In this document: positions 26,538-35,897 of the stretch, in pieces | How positions within the stretch are numbered: position 1 is the stretch's first letter | Layout of the letters: the number at the start of each line of letters is the position of its first letter | NCBI RefSeq assembly: GCF_000255555.1 | Contig: NZ_AGRW01000053.1 | Location: 1-64,000, forward strand | DNA length: 64,000 bases | DNA from: Treponema saccharophilum DSM 2985 | GTDB taxonomy: Bacteria; Spirochaetota; Spirochaetia; Treponematales; Treponemataceae | Reading direction: 5' to 3' | The notes under the pieces: generated by a model | Told to the model about the DNA's origin: nothing | The model's database searches: none | The model's input: only the letters and a program-made list of their open reading frames with translations | Made by a program: the position numbers and the translations under genes

Positions 26538-27673
26538 ATGGACGGGAGGAGCTGGAGGATTGAGGTGCCGGCTTCGGAGCTGATTATTTTTACGAAGGCG
26601 CGGATGAGGCGCGCGGACTCGTCCCTTATTTCGGGATCGAGGGCGGAGAAAGAGCGGACGATGGTCGCGGCGTTTTTGATTGCGTCTTTCGAAAGCTCGG
26701 TGTTCGTCTTTGCGCCGGACGACTCTATCACGCCAAAAAGCGTCTCGACGAACTGCTTCCGCTGATTTTCCGAAAGAGCCGCGAACCAGCGGTTGAAGCC
26801 GCGGAAGAAAACCTCGCTGCCCTCGTCGAGCGAATTCTTCCTGACGAACGAGTGCGGGCCGGCTGCCCACGAGAACGGATTGTGCTGCATGATGAATTTC
26901 TCGTCGCTTTCGACGACGGAATATCCGCCGAAGTGGTGGAACAGCATCCCGACAATCGAGAACTGCGGGAAGAACGAGCGGATTTTTTCCTTTATCGAAG
27001 CGAATTCCTCGCTCGCAAGGTCGGACTCGCGGAAACCGGGGCCGTCAAAATTGAAGATTTCGGCAATCCGCGCCTTTTCCATTTCGGGAAGGTGGGCGGC
27101 GGAATAAATCGCGAGGTTCCCGCCTTTCGAGTGCCCGCCGACGCGGACTGCTCCCTCTGTCTCCGCCATCGCGCGGGAAAGATAGCGGAGCGCGGAATCC
27201 TGCGCGGGAACGCTTTCCATGAACGCGAGGTTGAAATCCTCCTTCCAGCCGACAATCGTGTCGTCGGTGCCGCGGAACGCGACGAACGTCCCCTCCCCGT
27301 CAAGGCTGAACGTCACCGCGGAGAACTGCACTTCCCTTTTCTCGTCGTACTCATCGACGAACGCCCGCACGACAGCGCCCCCGAACCGCGCGGATTTTCC
27401 CGCATCGACGAGAAGGTCGCTCGTCCGCGGGTCGAGAAGAACTCCCAAATCGCGCCGCTCATCGGCATCGGGCGCGGTCTCGAACGCGGCGGCTATTTCG
27501 GAAAGACGCTTCCCGCCGGAAAAACCGCTTCCGGCAATCCGCGAGATGTCCGCATACGAAAGCTGGCAGAAAATCAGCGCGTCGATTTCGTTGAAGGGGC
27601 TTGCGGAGAACGGGATGTCGCCGCGCCATTTCATGTAGTCGGTTATGTCGGATTTCTTTTTCTTGTTTTCCAT
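26528..27673 (-). CDS. Alpha/beta-hydrolase, lipase-like (DUF2974/Mbeg1-like)
   Basis: 381 aa cytosolic protein. The nucleophile elbow GGHSKGG (about residue 198) is preceded by VAFRGTDDTIVGWKEDF, the oxyanion/strand motif of lipase class 3-like proteins, and followed by NFDGPGF. Typical DUF2974 proteins have this layout; substrate unknown. TAAAAT (27680-27685, minus) lies 6 nt upstream with TGGAAA 17 bp before, so the mRNA is probably leaderless. The final two codons and stop lie in the 89-bp repeat. Confidence 0.8.
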   Translation of the reverse strand: MENKKKKSDITDYMKWRGDIPFSASPFNEIDALIFCQLSYADISRIAGSGFSGGKRLSEIAAAFETAPDADERRDLGVLLDPRTSDLLVDAGKSARFGGAVVRAFVDEYDEKREVQFSAVTFSLDGEGTFVAFRGTDDTIVGWKEDFNLAFMESVPAQDSALRYLSRAMAETEGAVRVGGHSKGGNLAIYSAAHLPEMEKARIAEIFNFDGPGFRESDLASEEFASIKEKIRSFFPQFSIVGMLFHHFGGYSVVESDEKFIMQHNPFSWAAGPHSFVRKNSLDEGSEVFFRGFNRWFAALSENQRKQFVETLFGVIESSGAKTNTELSKDAIKNAATIVRSFSALDPEIRDESARLIRAFVKIISSEAGTSILQLLPSIRT

Positions 27674-27856
27674 GCGCCAATTTTATTACCCGACGCGCGT
27701 TTTTTCCACCGCCGGGAGAAACGTAGAAAAAACGCCCGATTTCGGCTAGGATTTGTTCCGACGGGCAGCGCGGAATTCAATTCTTCGGGCAGGTCAAATC
27801 AAAATTCGGAACCCCGGGATGCAGCAGTTCCGGGATTCTTCTTTCAGGGGCAACAT

Positions 27857-29290
27857 ATGGGCGGAATTTTCGGAGTCGTCTCAAAGGACAACTGTTCGCT
27901 GGATTTGTTTTTCGGCGTTGACTATCACTCGCATCTGGGAACGAGGCGCGGAGGGCTTGCCGTTTACCGCGAGGACGGCAAATTCCAGCGCGCAATCCAC
28001 AACATCCAGAACTCGCCGTTCCGCACGAAATTCGAGAACGACATCGAGGAGATGAAGGGGCACCTCGGAATCGGGTGCATTTCGGATTACGAGCCGCAGC
28101 CGCTTCTCGCCCGCTCGCATCTGGGCGTTTTCGCGCTGACGACAGTCGGAATCGTGACGAACAAGGACGCGCTCGTAAAGGAGCTGATGGAGAACGGCGG
28201 ACTTTTCATCGAGATGAGCGGCGGCGAAATCAACCAGACGGAGCTCATCCTTGCCCTCATAAACACGCAGAACACGATTCTCGAGGGAATCCAGTACGTC
28301 CAGTCGAAAATCGAAGGCTCCATAACGATGCTCGTCGCGACCGCCGACGGAATTTACGGCGCGCGAGACAAAATGGGAAGGACGCCGCTGCAAATCGGTA
28401 TAAAGAAGGACGCGCAGGGCTCGATTCTCGCGCACTGCCTTTCGTTCGAGAGCTTCGCGTACATAAATCTGGGATACAAGGATTTGCACGAGCTCGGTCC
28501 CGCCGAAATTGTCTACGTCACTGCCGACAGATACGAGATTCTCCAGCAGCCGCAAAAGGACATGAAAATCTGCACGTTCCTTTGGATTTACTACGGCTAC
28601 CCGACGGCATGCTACGAGGGCGTGAACGTCGAGGCGATGAGATACAACTGCGGAAAATTCCTCGCGAAGAGGGACATGGACGACAATATCCACCCGGACT
28701 GCGCCGCGGGCGTCCCCGATTCGGGAACGGCGCACGCCGTCGGATACGCGAACGAGGCGGGAATCCCGTTCACGCGCCCGTTCATCAAATACACGCCGAC
28801 ATGGCCGCGCTCGTTCATGCCGACAAGCCAGGACCAGCGGAACCTCATCGCGCACATGAAGCTCATCCCCGTCCAGCAGCTCATCAAAGGGAAAAGCATA
28901 CTTCTCATCGACGACTCAATCGTGCGCGGAACGCAGCTGCGCGAGACGACAGACTTCCTATACCAGTCGGGAGCGCGCGAGGTGCATGTCCGCCCGGCGT
29001 GCCCGCCGATTATGTTCGGATGCAAATACCTCAACTTCAGCCGCTCAAAAAGCGAGATGGATTTGATTGCCCGCCGGGTTGTCAGGCAGTTCGAGGGCGA
29101 CGACGTAAGCGCGGAGACCCTCGCAAAATACTGCGACCCCGACACGCCCGAATACGCGAGGATGCAGGAGGAGATACGGAAGCAGCTCCATTTCACGACG
29201 CTGCGCTTCCACCGCCTTGACGATATGCTCGACTCCACGGGGCTTGACCACTGCAAGCTCTGCACGTACTGCTGGAACGGAAAGGAATAA
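27857..29290 (+). CDS. PurF-like amidophosphoribosyltransferase with degenerate glutaminase site
   Basis: 477 aa. The phosphoribosyltransferase half is intact, with the PRPP motif ILLIDDSIVRGTQLRE (about 350) and the Fe-S-type cysteines (CPPIMFGCKY, CKLCTYC at the C-terminus). The N-terminal Ntn-glutaminase half keeps the fold but not the site: it starts MGGIFGVV where active PurF has the nucleophile Cys at position 2; the HRGQ motif is replaced by LGTRRGG; the HVRYST motif by HLGIGC; the oxyanion NG by VG. So it should not hydrolyse glutamine. It may use free ammonia or another acceptor. GGGG upstream is a weak ribosome site. Confidence 0.75.
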   Translation: MGGIFGVVSKDNCSLDLFFGVDYHSHLGTRRGGLAVYREDGKFQRAIHNIQNSPFRTKFENDIEEMKGHLGIGCISDYEPQPLLARSHLGVFALTTVGIVTNKDALVKELMENGGLFIEMSGGEINQTELILALINTQNTILEGIQYVQSKIEGSITMLVATADGIYGARDKMGRTPLQIGIKKDAQGSILAHCLSFESFAYINLGYKDLHELGPAEIVYVTADRYEILQQPQKDMKICTFLWIYYGYPTACYEGVNVEAMRYNCGKFLAKRDMDDNIHPDCAAGVPDSGTAHAVGYANEAGIPFTRPFIKYTPTWPRSFMPTSQDQRNLIAHMKLIPVQQLIKGKSILLIDDSIVRGTQLRETTDFLYQSGAREVHVRPACPPIMFGCKYLNFSRSKSEMDLIARRVVRQFEGDDVSAETLAKYCDPDTPEYARMQEEIRKQLHFTTLRFHRLDDMLDSTGLDHCKLCTYCWNGKE

Positions 29291-29310
29291 GGCACTCCCG
29301 CCAAGATAAC

Positions 29311-29353
29311 AAAAACTCCCGCCGAACGGAAAATCCGGACGGCGGGAGTTTTT
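29311..29353. terminator. Bidirectional terminator between PurF-like and dxs genes
   Basis: AAAAACTCCCGCC / GGCGGGAGTTTTT, symmetrical, between two converging genes. Confidence 0.88.
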
Positions 29354-29387
29354 CTTTTTGGCAATCAGACAGCGCTGAAAATGCCCG

Positions 29388-31139
29388 TCACAGCGCGGCG
29401 GCCGCGTCAGAGGCAATGAGCTCCGGCGTCAGGCGGTTGTCCAGAAGCACGTCGTCCGCCTTGAAGCGGTCAAGAAATTCCTTCTTGTATCCACGGTTTA
29501 TGACCTTGACGCCGCTTTCGGCACCGAAGAACGACGCGATTGTCTGTCCCCAACCGCCCGAAAGGATTCCGTCCTCGAGCGTGACGATTACGCGGTGCGA
29601 TTTTGCAAGCTCCTTCAGGCATTCACCGTCGATGCAGGATGCCGAGACGGGATTCACGAGCGTCGCGTCGATTCCTGAAGCAGAAAGGCTTTCGACGGCC
29701 TTCTCCCCAAGCTGGAAAAAATCACCGAGCGCGATGATTGCGACGTCCTTCCCGCGCTTGACGACATCGTATGAAAGGTCGCCGTAGTCCTTCCTTACAG
29801 CGCGCGAAGAATGGACGACGCCGTTCGAGGGCTGCCGTATCGCGACGGGAAGCTTGTCCTGCTCTATGCTCCAGTCGAGCATCGAAAGATATTCCTCCAC
29901 GCTCGTCGGCGCAAGATAAAGGAGGTTCGGGATATGGCTGAGCATCTGGATATCGTACCAGCCGATATGCGTGACGCCGTTCATTCCCCAAACGCTCGCG
30001 CCGCACACGACGAACGTCGCCGCGCTTCCGTTGACGCAGACATCCTGCTGAACCTGATCGTAGCATCTTTGGAAGAACGTCCCGTAAACGCCGAAGACAG
30101 GCTTTCCGCCGCGGCGCGCCATTCCCGATGCCATAGCCGTCGCAGTCTCCTCCGCGATTCCGACATCGATGAACTGGCTTCCCGCCTCGTCGCGCCTTTT
30201 TTTGTCGAACCCGAGAATCGTCGGCGTTCCCGCGGTGATGACGGCGACGCGGCTGTCATTCTTCATTTTTCCGAGCAGGAATTCGGCGGAGATGTTCCCG
30301 TAGTTCTCCCCGCCGCCCACGCGTCTCGGCTTTCCCGTCCCGAGGTCGAACGGCTGCGCGTAATGCCACGGCTCGCGGTTCTCCTCGGCAAGCTTGTATC
30401 CCTTTCCCTTCTGCGTGACGATATGGACGACGACGGGTTTTGAGGAATCCTTCACGGAGCGGAACGCAGTGAGGAGCGACGGAATATCGTTCCCGTCCTT
30501 CACGAAAACGTAATCAAGCCCCATCGCGCTGAATATGTTGTCCGCGGATTTTCCCTCCGTGGCGCGGAGCTTCGACAGGGACGTGTACAAACCGCCGTGG
30601 TTCTCCGCGATGGACATGTCGTTGTCGTTCACGACGATTATGAAATTCGAGCCCATCTCGCCGGCAACGCTCAGCCCCTCAAGCGCCTCGCCGCCCGAAA
30701 GCGAGCCGTCGCCGATGACGGCGATGACGTTCTCCTTCGCGCCCTGCAAATCGCGCGCCTTCGCGATTCCGAGCGCGAGGCTTATCGACGTAGACGTATG
30801 CCCGATGGTGAACTGGTCGTGCTCGCTTTCCGCGGGATTCGTGAACCCCGTCACCTCGTCGTACCGCGCGGAATCAAGCCACGCGAACGCGCGGCCCGTC
30901 AGCATCTTGTGCGTGTATGTCTGGTGCGAGACGTCGAAAACGATTTTGTCGGAGGGAGAATCGAAAACGTAATGAAGGGCGATTGTCGCCTCAACCATTC
31001 CGAGATTCGGCCCGAAATGCCCGCCCTTCTCCGACAATTTGTTCAGGAGAAGTACCCGAATCTCATCCGCGAGCGAGGGAAGCTCCCTTTCACCAAGTTT
31101 CTTCAAATCTACAGGCGAATCAATTCCTTCAATAATCAT
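29388..31139 (-). CDS. dxs: 1-deoxy-D-xylulose-5-phosphate synthase (short form)
   Basis: 583 aa, slightly shorter than the usual 620. Thiamin-diphosphate enzyme of the MEP isoprenoid route joining pyruvate and glyceraldehyde-3-phosphate. GHTSTSISLALGIAKARD, the ThDP motif GDGSLSGGEALEGL...NDNDMSI, and the pyrimidine-domain FIDVGIAEETATAMASG are all present. The ATG at 31139 follows CTAGGAGG; the open frame extends up to 31385 but is AT-rich promoter sequence. It belongs to the shorter DXS clade found in anaerobes, so a variant substrate is possible though unlikely. Confidence 0.85.
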   Translation of the reverse strand: MIIEGIDSPVDLKKLGERELPSLADEIRVLLLNKLSEKGGHFGPNLGMVEATIALHYVFDSPSDKIVFDVSHQTYTHKMLTGRAFAWLDSARYDEVTGFTNPAESEHDQFTIGHTSTSISLALGIAKARDLQGAKENVIAVIGDGSLSGGEALEGLSVAGEMGSNFIIVVNDNDMSIAENHGGLYTSLSKLRATEGKSADNIFSAMGLDYVFVKDGNDIPSLLTAFRSVKDSSKPVVVHIVTQKGKGYKLAEENREPWHYAQPFDLGTGKPRRVGGGENYGNISAEFLLGKMKNDSRVAVITAGTPTILGFDKKRRDEAGSQFIDVGIAEETATAMASGMARRGGKPVFGVYGTFFQRCYDQVQQDVCVNGSAATFVVCGASVWGMNGVTHIGWYDIQMLSHIPNLLYLAPTSVEEYLSMLDWSIEQDKLPVAIRQPSNGVVHSSRAVRKDYGDLSYDVVKRGKDVAIIALGDFFQLGEKAVESLSASGIDATLVNPVSASCIDGECLKELAKSHRVIVTLEDGILSGGWGQTIASFFGAESGVKVINRGYKKEFLDRFKADDVLLDNRLTPELIASDAAAAL

Positions 31140-31327
31140 CGAAATCCTCCTAGCAATGGCGTTCGTGGAAAATATATTTGATACAATATAATAGATGCAT
31201 ATCCGCACGAAAATCAAGTGCCGCACCGCCAATCGTTTTTTTAAGGAAACTGCACTTGAAAAAAATCGATTTGCAATATATTGTACGCAACATAAATGGA
31301 TAAAATCCGAAAAAAAAGGAGAAACGA

Positions 31328-31810
31328 ATGGCTGACACACTCGTCGTTTACTACTCGCTCGAAGGCAATGTCGATTTTCTGGCAAGGGAAATTGCCGACG
31401 AAATGAAAGCGGATTTGCTCAGGCTAGAGACGGAGAAGGAATACCCGAAAAAGGGACTTGTCAAATTCTTCCACGGCGGGAAGGACGCGATATCGAACGC
31501 GCGCCCGAAGCTCAAGACCGCCATCCCCGACCTTTCCGGCTACTCCACAATCGTAATCGGGACGCCGGTCTGGGCAGGAAAACCCGCCGCGCCGATAAAC
31601 ACGTTCCTCGCTGGGAAAAATTTTTCGGAAAAGAAAGTCGCCGTTTTCGCATCGAGCGCGGGCGGCGCTGCCGAAAAGACGTTCTCGGCAATAGCGGACG
31701 CGTCGTCGGCGAGCCTGTTCGCCACGCAGTCGTTCAAAAACCCGCTGACGAACGAGACATCCTCCAAGGAAATCGCCCGCATGTTCGCGCGGAAAGTGCG
31801 CGGGCTTTGA
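31328..31810 (+). CDS. Flavodoxin family protein
   Basis: 160 aa. N-terminal FMN phosphate loop region LVVYYSLEGNVDFLA and the strand-loop IVIGTPVWAGKPAAPI, which carries the flavin-stacking Trp, are typical of the flavodoxin_4 group. Short cytosolic electron carrier or FMN-dependent reductase. AAAGGAG precedes the ATG by 7 nt. Divergent from dxs across an AT-rich region containing TATAAT-like sequences on both strands. Confidence 0.85.
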   Translation: MADTLVVYYSLEGNVDFLAREIADEMKADLLRLETEKEYPKKGLVKFFHGGKDAISNARPKLKTAIPDLSGYSTIVIGTPVWAGKPAAPINTFLAGKNFSEKKVAVFASSAGGAAEKTFSAIADASSASLFATQSFKNPLTNETSSKEIARMFARKVRGL

Positions 31811-31821
31811 AAAAGCAATGG

Positions 31822-31956
31822 TAGGAACCGTCGCCGCGCGCAGAATGCTGAAAAACGGAAGGCGCGGGCAAGGAAGCCTCTAAATGGAATTCCCATTCCA
31901 TCCCTGCTTGCGTCCCCGTTCCCCCCACCCAAAAAGCACGACGGCGCGGGACAGTT
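31822..31956. repeat. Long imperfect inverted repeat, about 135 bp
   Basis: AGGAACCGTCGCCGCGC near 31823 pairs imperfectly with GCGCGGGACAGTTCCT near 31938-31953, and TGGAAT-TCCC-ATTCCA lies at the centre, so the whole stretch can fold into one branched hairpin followed by TTTTTTC. It could be an elaborate terminator of the flavodoxin gene, a small RNA or a MITE-like remnant. No coding sequence here. Confidence 0.5.
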
Positions 31957-31979
31957 CCTTTTTTCCGGCTTTTTGGCAA

Positions 31980-34067
31980 TCAGCCCTGAAATTTCGCAAT
32001 CTGCCGGCCGATTTCGGCAATCGAATCCTCGACGACGGACGATATTTCCGAAAGCGTTTTTCCCGTCGCCGATATAGTCGACGCGCTCCCGTTCAGCTCC
32101 TCCATTCCCTGGCTCATGACGAGCGTCTCATTCTGAAGGTTCCCGACCTCGGAGCTGATGACACGGCTGCTTTCGTTCATGCTCCGGGACGCATTCTGCA
32201 CGCTGACGGTGCTCTCGTTCATCTCGTGGAGCGCGCCCGTAATCTGCGCAGAGCCGGATTCCTGCTCCTCCATCGCCGCCTTTATCTGGTGGACGAGGCT
32301 TCCTGTCGAGTGGATTTCGCTCGCGAGATGGGTATACCCCTGGACACCACGCTGCGTCGCCTCGACGACGGTACCGATTGTCGCCTGAATGCTTCCGAGC
32401 TGCTCGCCGATTGTCCTCGACTGCGTGGAAGATGTTTCGGAAAGCTTCCTGATTTCATCGGCGACAACGGCGAATCCCTTTCCGGCCTCCCCCGCATGGG
32501 CAGCTTCGATTGCCGCGTTCATCGCCAGAAGGTTCGTCTGCTCGGCAATCGAGGCAATCACCGTGTTCGCCTCGCTGAGGAGCTGCGACTGGCTCTCGAT
32601 TTCGCCAATCTGCCGCTGAAGCTCCTCCTGCGTCTTTGCCCCGCTTTCCGCGTCGGACTCGAGAACGGCGAACGACGATGCCATCCTGTCGACGTTCCTG
32701 TTGACCTCGCCGATATTCCCTATCATCTCCTCGACCGCGCTCGACGCCCCCTGAACGAACTGCGCCTGCTCACCGACGAGCCGCTCAAGCGACGAGATTT
32801 CCGAGATTATCTTCGACACGCTTCCCGCAGTCTGCTCGACGCTGCTGTTCTGCGTGCGGAGAATTTCCCCCATGTGGCTGGTGCTTTCCGTGATGCGGGA
32901 AATCGCCTTCTCCGTATCGCACGTCCCGTTCTTGAGGGATTCGCCCGCCTGTCCGAGCGAGGATTGGGACTGCTTCATGCTTCCGATTATGTCCTGAAGC
33001 CGCTCGGAGAACATGTTGAACCCGCGCGAAAGGACGGACGCCTCGACGGTGACGAAATCGGGATATTTCCGAGAGAAATCGCCGTGCGCAATCAAATCGC
33101 AGCCGGAAGCGATGTACTTGAAACATTTCGAGACCCTGTTCGAAAAAACGACGTCAACCAGAATCATGACGAACATTATCGCGGCGAGCGCCACTAGAAG
33201 CATCAGCACGTACGCGACCGTCTCCTCGGAAAAATCGGAGACGTCGCCATCCACGACGATGAACCAGTCCGTGCCGCTTATTTTATGGACGCCGTAGAAC
33301 GAGCCTCTCTCGATAAACGCCTTCGCATTCCCGTCGAGATACGAATTTTTCGCGTACGACCGGAACGAGACGGAATCGAGGTAGTTCTCCGACATTATCG
33401 CGCCCGCGTCCGGGTTCGTGAGGAAACGGCCGTCATTCAGCACGAGATATATTTTGCTGCTTTTGGAAATTGTTATGTTCCGAACGGCCTCGGAAAGCGC
33501 GTCGAGCACGACGTCGAACCCCGAGACGCCAACCGTCTTTCCGCCGCCGTCAACGACCTTGCAGCTTATCGTGACGATTGTCTTTCCCGTGTTCGCGTCC
33601 TTGAACGGCTCCGTATAGCAGACGCCAGAAGTTCCGGAAAGCGCGTTCTTGTGCCATTGGCGCGACTTCATGTCGAAATCATCTGGCGGAGTCCATCCCG
33701 AATTCGAAATCAGGAACCCGCCGTCCCAAATCTGCTCCGCCGTCGAATAATAAAGAAGATAATCGCCGGAAAGGTTCCGGCCCATGCTTTTCACGATGCG
33801 CTCCATCGAATCCTTGTCATCGCATATCGGAGAAAGCGCGTTCGACAAGTTCACGACGATATCGTTGTAATCCCCGAGGATTCCCGAAATCTCATTGTTG
33901 AGCTTGTCCATCGTAAGATTGATTAAATTCAAGGTCGCCTTGTCGATGTTCTTGAACATGACAAACAGGCAGGAAATACAAAGAAAAACGGCCACAATCA
34001 GCATCGAGCCGACATTCCCTATAAGTACCTCCATCATAAGCGATATGTGCTTTTTCTTTTTTTCCAT
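31980..34067 (-). CDS. Methyl-accepting chemotaxis protein
   Basis: 695 aa. Transmembrane helix about 13-38, periplasmic dCache-like sensor about 40-280 ([32 protein letters not shown]), second helix about 285-310, HAMP-like region, then a long coiled-coil signalling domain with the hairpin tip [20 protein letters not shown]. Signals to CheA/CheW to steer flagellar rotation. The start at 34067 is chosen because TAAGG lies 9 nt upstream; an ATG at 34074-34076 overlaps that site. No C-terminal methyltransferase-docking pentapeptide. Ligand unknown. Confidence 0.92.
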   Translation of the reverse strand: MEKKKKHISLMMEVLIGNVGSMLIVAVFLCISCLFVMFKNIDKATLNLINLTMDKLNNEISGILGDYNDIVVNLSNALSPICDDKDSMERIVKSMGRNLSGDYLLYYSTAEQIWDGGFLISNSGWTPPDDFDMKSRQWHKNALSGTSGVCYTEPFKDANTGKTIVTISCKVVDGGGKTVGVSGFDVVLDALSEAVRNITISKSSKIYLVLNDGRFLTNPDAGAIMSENYLDSVSFRSYAKNSYLDGNAKAFIERGSFYGVHKISGTDWFIVVDGDVSDFSEETVAYVLMLLVALAAIMFVMILVDVVFSNRVSKCFKYIASGCDLIAHGDFSRKYPDFVTVEASVLSRGFNMFSERLQDIIGSMKQSQSSLGQAGESLKNGTCDTEKAISRITESTSHMGEILRTQNSSVEQTAGSVSKIISEISSLERLVGEQAQFVQGASSAVEEMIGNIGEVNRNVDRMASSFAVLESDAESGAKTQEELQRQIGEIESQSQLLSEANTVIASIAEQTNLLAMNAAIEAAHAGEAGKGFAVVADEIRKLSETSSTQSRTIGEQLGSIQATIGTVVEATQRGVQGYTHLASEIHSTGSLVHQIKAAMEEQESGSAQITGALHEMNESTVSVQNASRSMNESSRVISSEVGNLQNETLVMSQGMEELNGSASTISATGKTLSEISSVVEDSIAEIGRQIAKFQG

Positions 34068-34179
34068 CACTACCATCCTTACTCACATATTTTTAAAATA
34101 AAATCAATACAAGTTTAAGTCACTTTCGCATTTAAATCTAACATTTTTTTTATAAGGTTCGTCAGGAATGCGCGGGCAA

Positions 34180-34216
34180 AAAAAAAGCCATGAACGGAAA
34201 AAATAGCGTTCACGGC
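34180..34216 (-). terminator. Terminator of the S24 repressor gene
   Basis: On the minus strand GCCGTGAACG / CGTTCATGGC followed by nine T. Confidence 0.8.
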
Positions 34217-34227
34217 GCAAAACCCTA

Positions 34228-34869
34228 TTAGTGGACGACGTGCCGGACTTTCCCGACGACGCGGAAATCCTCGCTCGTCCCCCGCTCGAACATCGGCTCG
34301 TAGGCGGGGTTGTCGGAGATAATCGAAATGCCGCCGCCGCTTCTCTTCAGGCGCTTGACGAATCCCATTCCCTTGTAATGAATCAGGTAGATTCCCTCGT
34401 CGCCGTCATAACCGAGATTGTCGCATATTATCGTGTCGCCGCTGAAAAGCGTCGGCTCCATCGAATCCCCGCGCACGAATGTCGCCGCGAGATGCCCGTC
34501 GAACCTCCTGAGATTATCGGGCGCCGCGATGTATCCCGCGATCTCCTCCTCGTCCGCGAGGAACTGCCCGTGCCCCGCGGAAAAAAGCTGCTCGTAGACG
34601 GGAACTTTGAAGCCGCCGTCGTAAAATTCCTTCGGCTTCGACCTCGGCATACCCGTGCAGCTTCCGGGTGCGCGGCAGAGCGACTCAAGCGGGAGAGCGA
34701 GCGCCTCGGAAATGCGCACCGCCTCGTCAAGCCGCGGCTGAATGCCTTTTTTCATCCGGTTTTTCATAGTGCGGAGAGAAAGCCCCGCCTCCTTGCAAAG
34801 CCACGACGCGCACCGGTCCTTTTCCGACAAGGCGATGGCGACGCCGTTCCAAAAATAAGAAGCATCCAT
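34228..34869 (-). CDS. XRE-HTH / S24 peptidase repressor (LexA/CI-like)
   Basis: 213 aa. N-terminal HTH about 10-65 (CKEAGLSLRTMKNRMKKG), linker, then an S24 autoprotease domain: nucleophile in FVRGDSMEPTL (about 130), general-base Lys in GMGFVKRLKRSG, and a probable self-cleavage Ala-Gly bond in LFSAGHGQ. Such proteins are cleaved in a RecA-dependent way and derepress DNA-damage or prophage genes. No phage genes are adjacent, so it may be a stand-alone stress regulator. The start at 34869 is set by a consensus promoter 7 nt upstream. Confidence 0.85.
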   Translation of the reverse strand: MDASYFWNGVAIALSEKDRCASWLCKEAGLSLRTMKNRMKKGIQPRLDEAVRISEALALPLESLCRAPGSCTGMPRSKPKEFYDGGFKVPVYEQLFSAGHGQFLADEEEIAGYIAAPDNLRRFDGHLAATFVRGDSMEPTLFSGDTIICDNLGYDGDEGIYLIHYKGMGFVKRLKRSGGGISIISDNPAYEPMFERGTSEDFRVVGKVRHVVH

Positions 34870-34876
34870 GGAAGTG

Positions 34877-34905
34877 ACTATATTTCGAAAAGCACCAGTT
34901 GTCAA
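34877..34905 (-). promoter_or_regulatory. Consensus vegetative promoter giving a leaderless S24 repressor mRNA
   Basis: TTGACA (34900-34905), 17-bp spacer, TATAGT (34877-34882), then 7 nt to the ATG at 34869. The strongest case in the window for a leaderless transcript. Confidence 0.8.
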
Positions 34906-34922
34906 ACGTACGGAACATGCGG

Positions 34923-35537
34923 CTACTCAAAAAGGCGGCTCGTCCACTCAAGGCGGAACACCCCGCGCTCGAGCGTTACCAGGTTCATCGCGCAGTTCTG
35001 GAAGCTGACCTTCCAGTAGTCGCGGAGGCTCCGCTTGTCGATATGCAGGAGGAGGGACTGGAGCGCGCCACCGTGCGTGACGACCAGAACGTTCCCGGCT
35101 TTTCCCTCAAGCGCGCGGATTTCGTTCTCCCAGAAATCGGCGGTGCGGGAAAGAGACGACGAGAACGGCTCGGCACCGTCGCGCGGCTCGTATTTTTCCG
35201 GCGCGTCGAAAAAATCATTGAACCATGAAAGCTCCTTCCTGCGTTTTCTGTCCTCGGGCGTCGTTCCCTCCGCGCTCCCGAACGACAATTCTATTATGCG
35301 CTCGTCCGTCCTTATCGCGCCGCGCGGAAAGCCGCTCATAATCTCCGCCGTCGCCAGCGCGCGCTTGAGCGGGCTTGAATACACAATGTCGAACGATATC
35401 CCCGCTCTCCGCAGCCCCTCGCCCGTCTTCCGCGCCTGCTCGATTCCCGTTGCGTTCAATGCGATGTCTGTGCGCCCCTGAAGCTTCCAGACGGTGTTCC
35501 AGTCGGTCTGCCCGTGGCGCGTGATGTAAATGTTCAT
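34923..35537 (-). CDS. Histidine phosphatase family protein (phosphoglycerate mutase-like)
   Basis: 204 aa. RHG motif in ITRHGQTDWN (catalytic His7), then LQGRTDIALNATG, SSPLKRALATAEI and the second catalytic His in VVTHGGAL. Could be a cofactor-dependent phosphoglycerate mutase-like enzyme, an alpha-ribazole phosphatase or a broad phosphatase; context does not decide. TACAAT (35544-35549, minus) is 6 nt before the ATG and no Shine-Dalgarno is present, so it is probably leaderless. Confidence 0.85.
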   Translation of the reverse strand: MNIYITRHGQTDWNTVWKLQGRTDIALNATGIEQARKTGEGLRRAGISFDIVYSSPLKRALATAEIMSGFPRGAIRTDERIIELSFGSAEGTTPEDRKRRKELSWFNDFFDAPEKYEPRDGAEPFSSSLSRTADFWENEIRALEGKAGNVLVVTHGGALQSLLLHIDKRSLRDYWKVSFQNCAMNLVTLERGVFRLEWTSRLFE

Positions 35538-35640
35538 GGCGACATTGTACCGAAATCCGCCGCGATGTTCTTCCAAAAAGATGCGCGGAAAAGAAAGCGC
35601 CCGCCGTGCGGGGAAGCAGCATCTTTTCCGCGCAAAGCCG

Positions 35641-35787
35641 TCATCTATGTATTGTGCGCCTTCTATCAATCATCGAAACGCACTGCTCGCCCAGATTGTC
35701 GATTGCGACCCCGACGGCAGAAAAGATGAACGAAAAAACGACCGAGCATCCGGCGACCATAACAAGATTCGAAAAAATCTCAAGCAT
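35641..35787 (-). CDS. Predicted 48-aa small membrane protein
   Basis: Starts MLEIFSNLVMVAGCSVVFSF and continues hydrophobic to about residue 30, then a charged tail ending DRRRTIHR: one transmembrane helix with a basic cytoplasmic end. AGGGGA lies 5 nt before the ATG, overlapping the stop of the 23-aa ORF upstream, which suggests a two-gene unit. No family recognised. Real-gene status rests on ribosome-site placement and hydrophobic pattern only. Confidence 0.45.
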   Translation of the reverse strand: MLEIFSNLVMVAGCSVVFSFIFSAVGVAIDNLGEQCVSMIDRRRTIHR

Positions 35788-35796
35788 ATCATTCCC

Positions 35797-35868
35797 CTAT
35801 TTGAAAAAGATGATGCAGCAGCCTGTCACGACGACAAAAATGACTGCAATCGTCACAAAACTAACCAT
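35797..35868 (-). CDS. Predicted 23-aa hydrophobic peptide
   Basis: MVSFVTIAVIFVVVTGCCII followed by FFK: almost entirely a single membrane helix. GGAG lies 5 nt before the ATG. Directly upstream of the 48-aa ORF. A plus-strand terminator at 35898-35921 faces this gene's 5' end, so an antisense RNA could cover it. Resembles type I toxin peptides in size and character, but that is only an analogy. Confidence 0.4.
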   Translation of the reverse strand: MVSFVTIAVIFVVVTGCCIIFFK

Positions 35869-35897
35869 ATAGGCTCCATAAACGAGAAAATCATCAG

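Noticed and set aside
26852-27856. N-terminal extension of the PurF-like gene
   Set aside because: The frame is open upstream but is antisense to the lipase-like gene; the homology starts at 27857.
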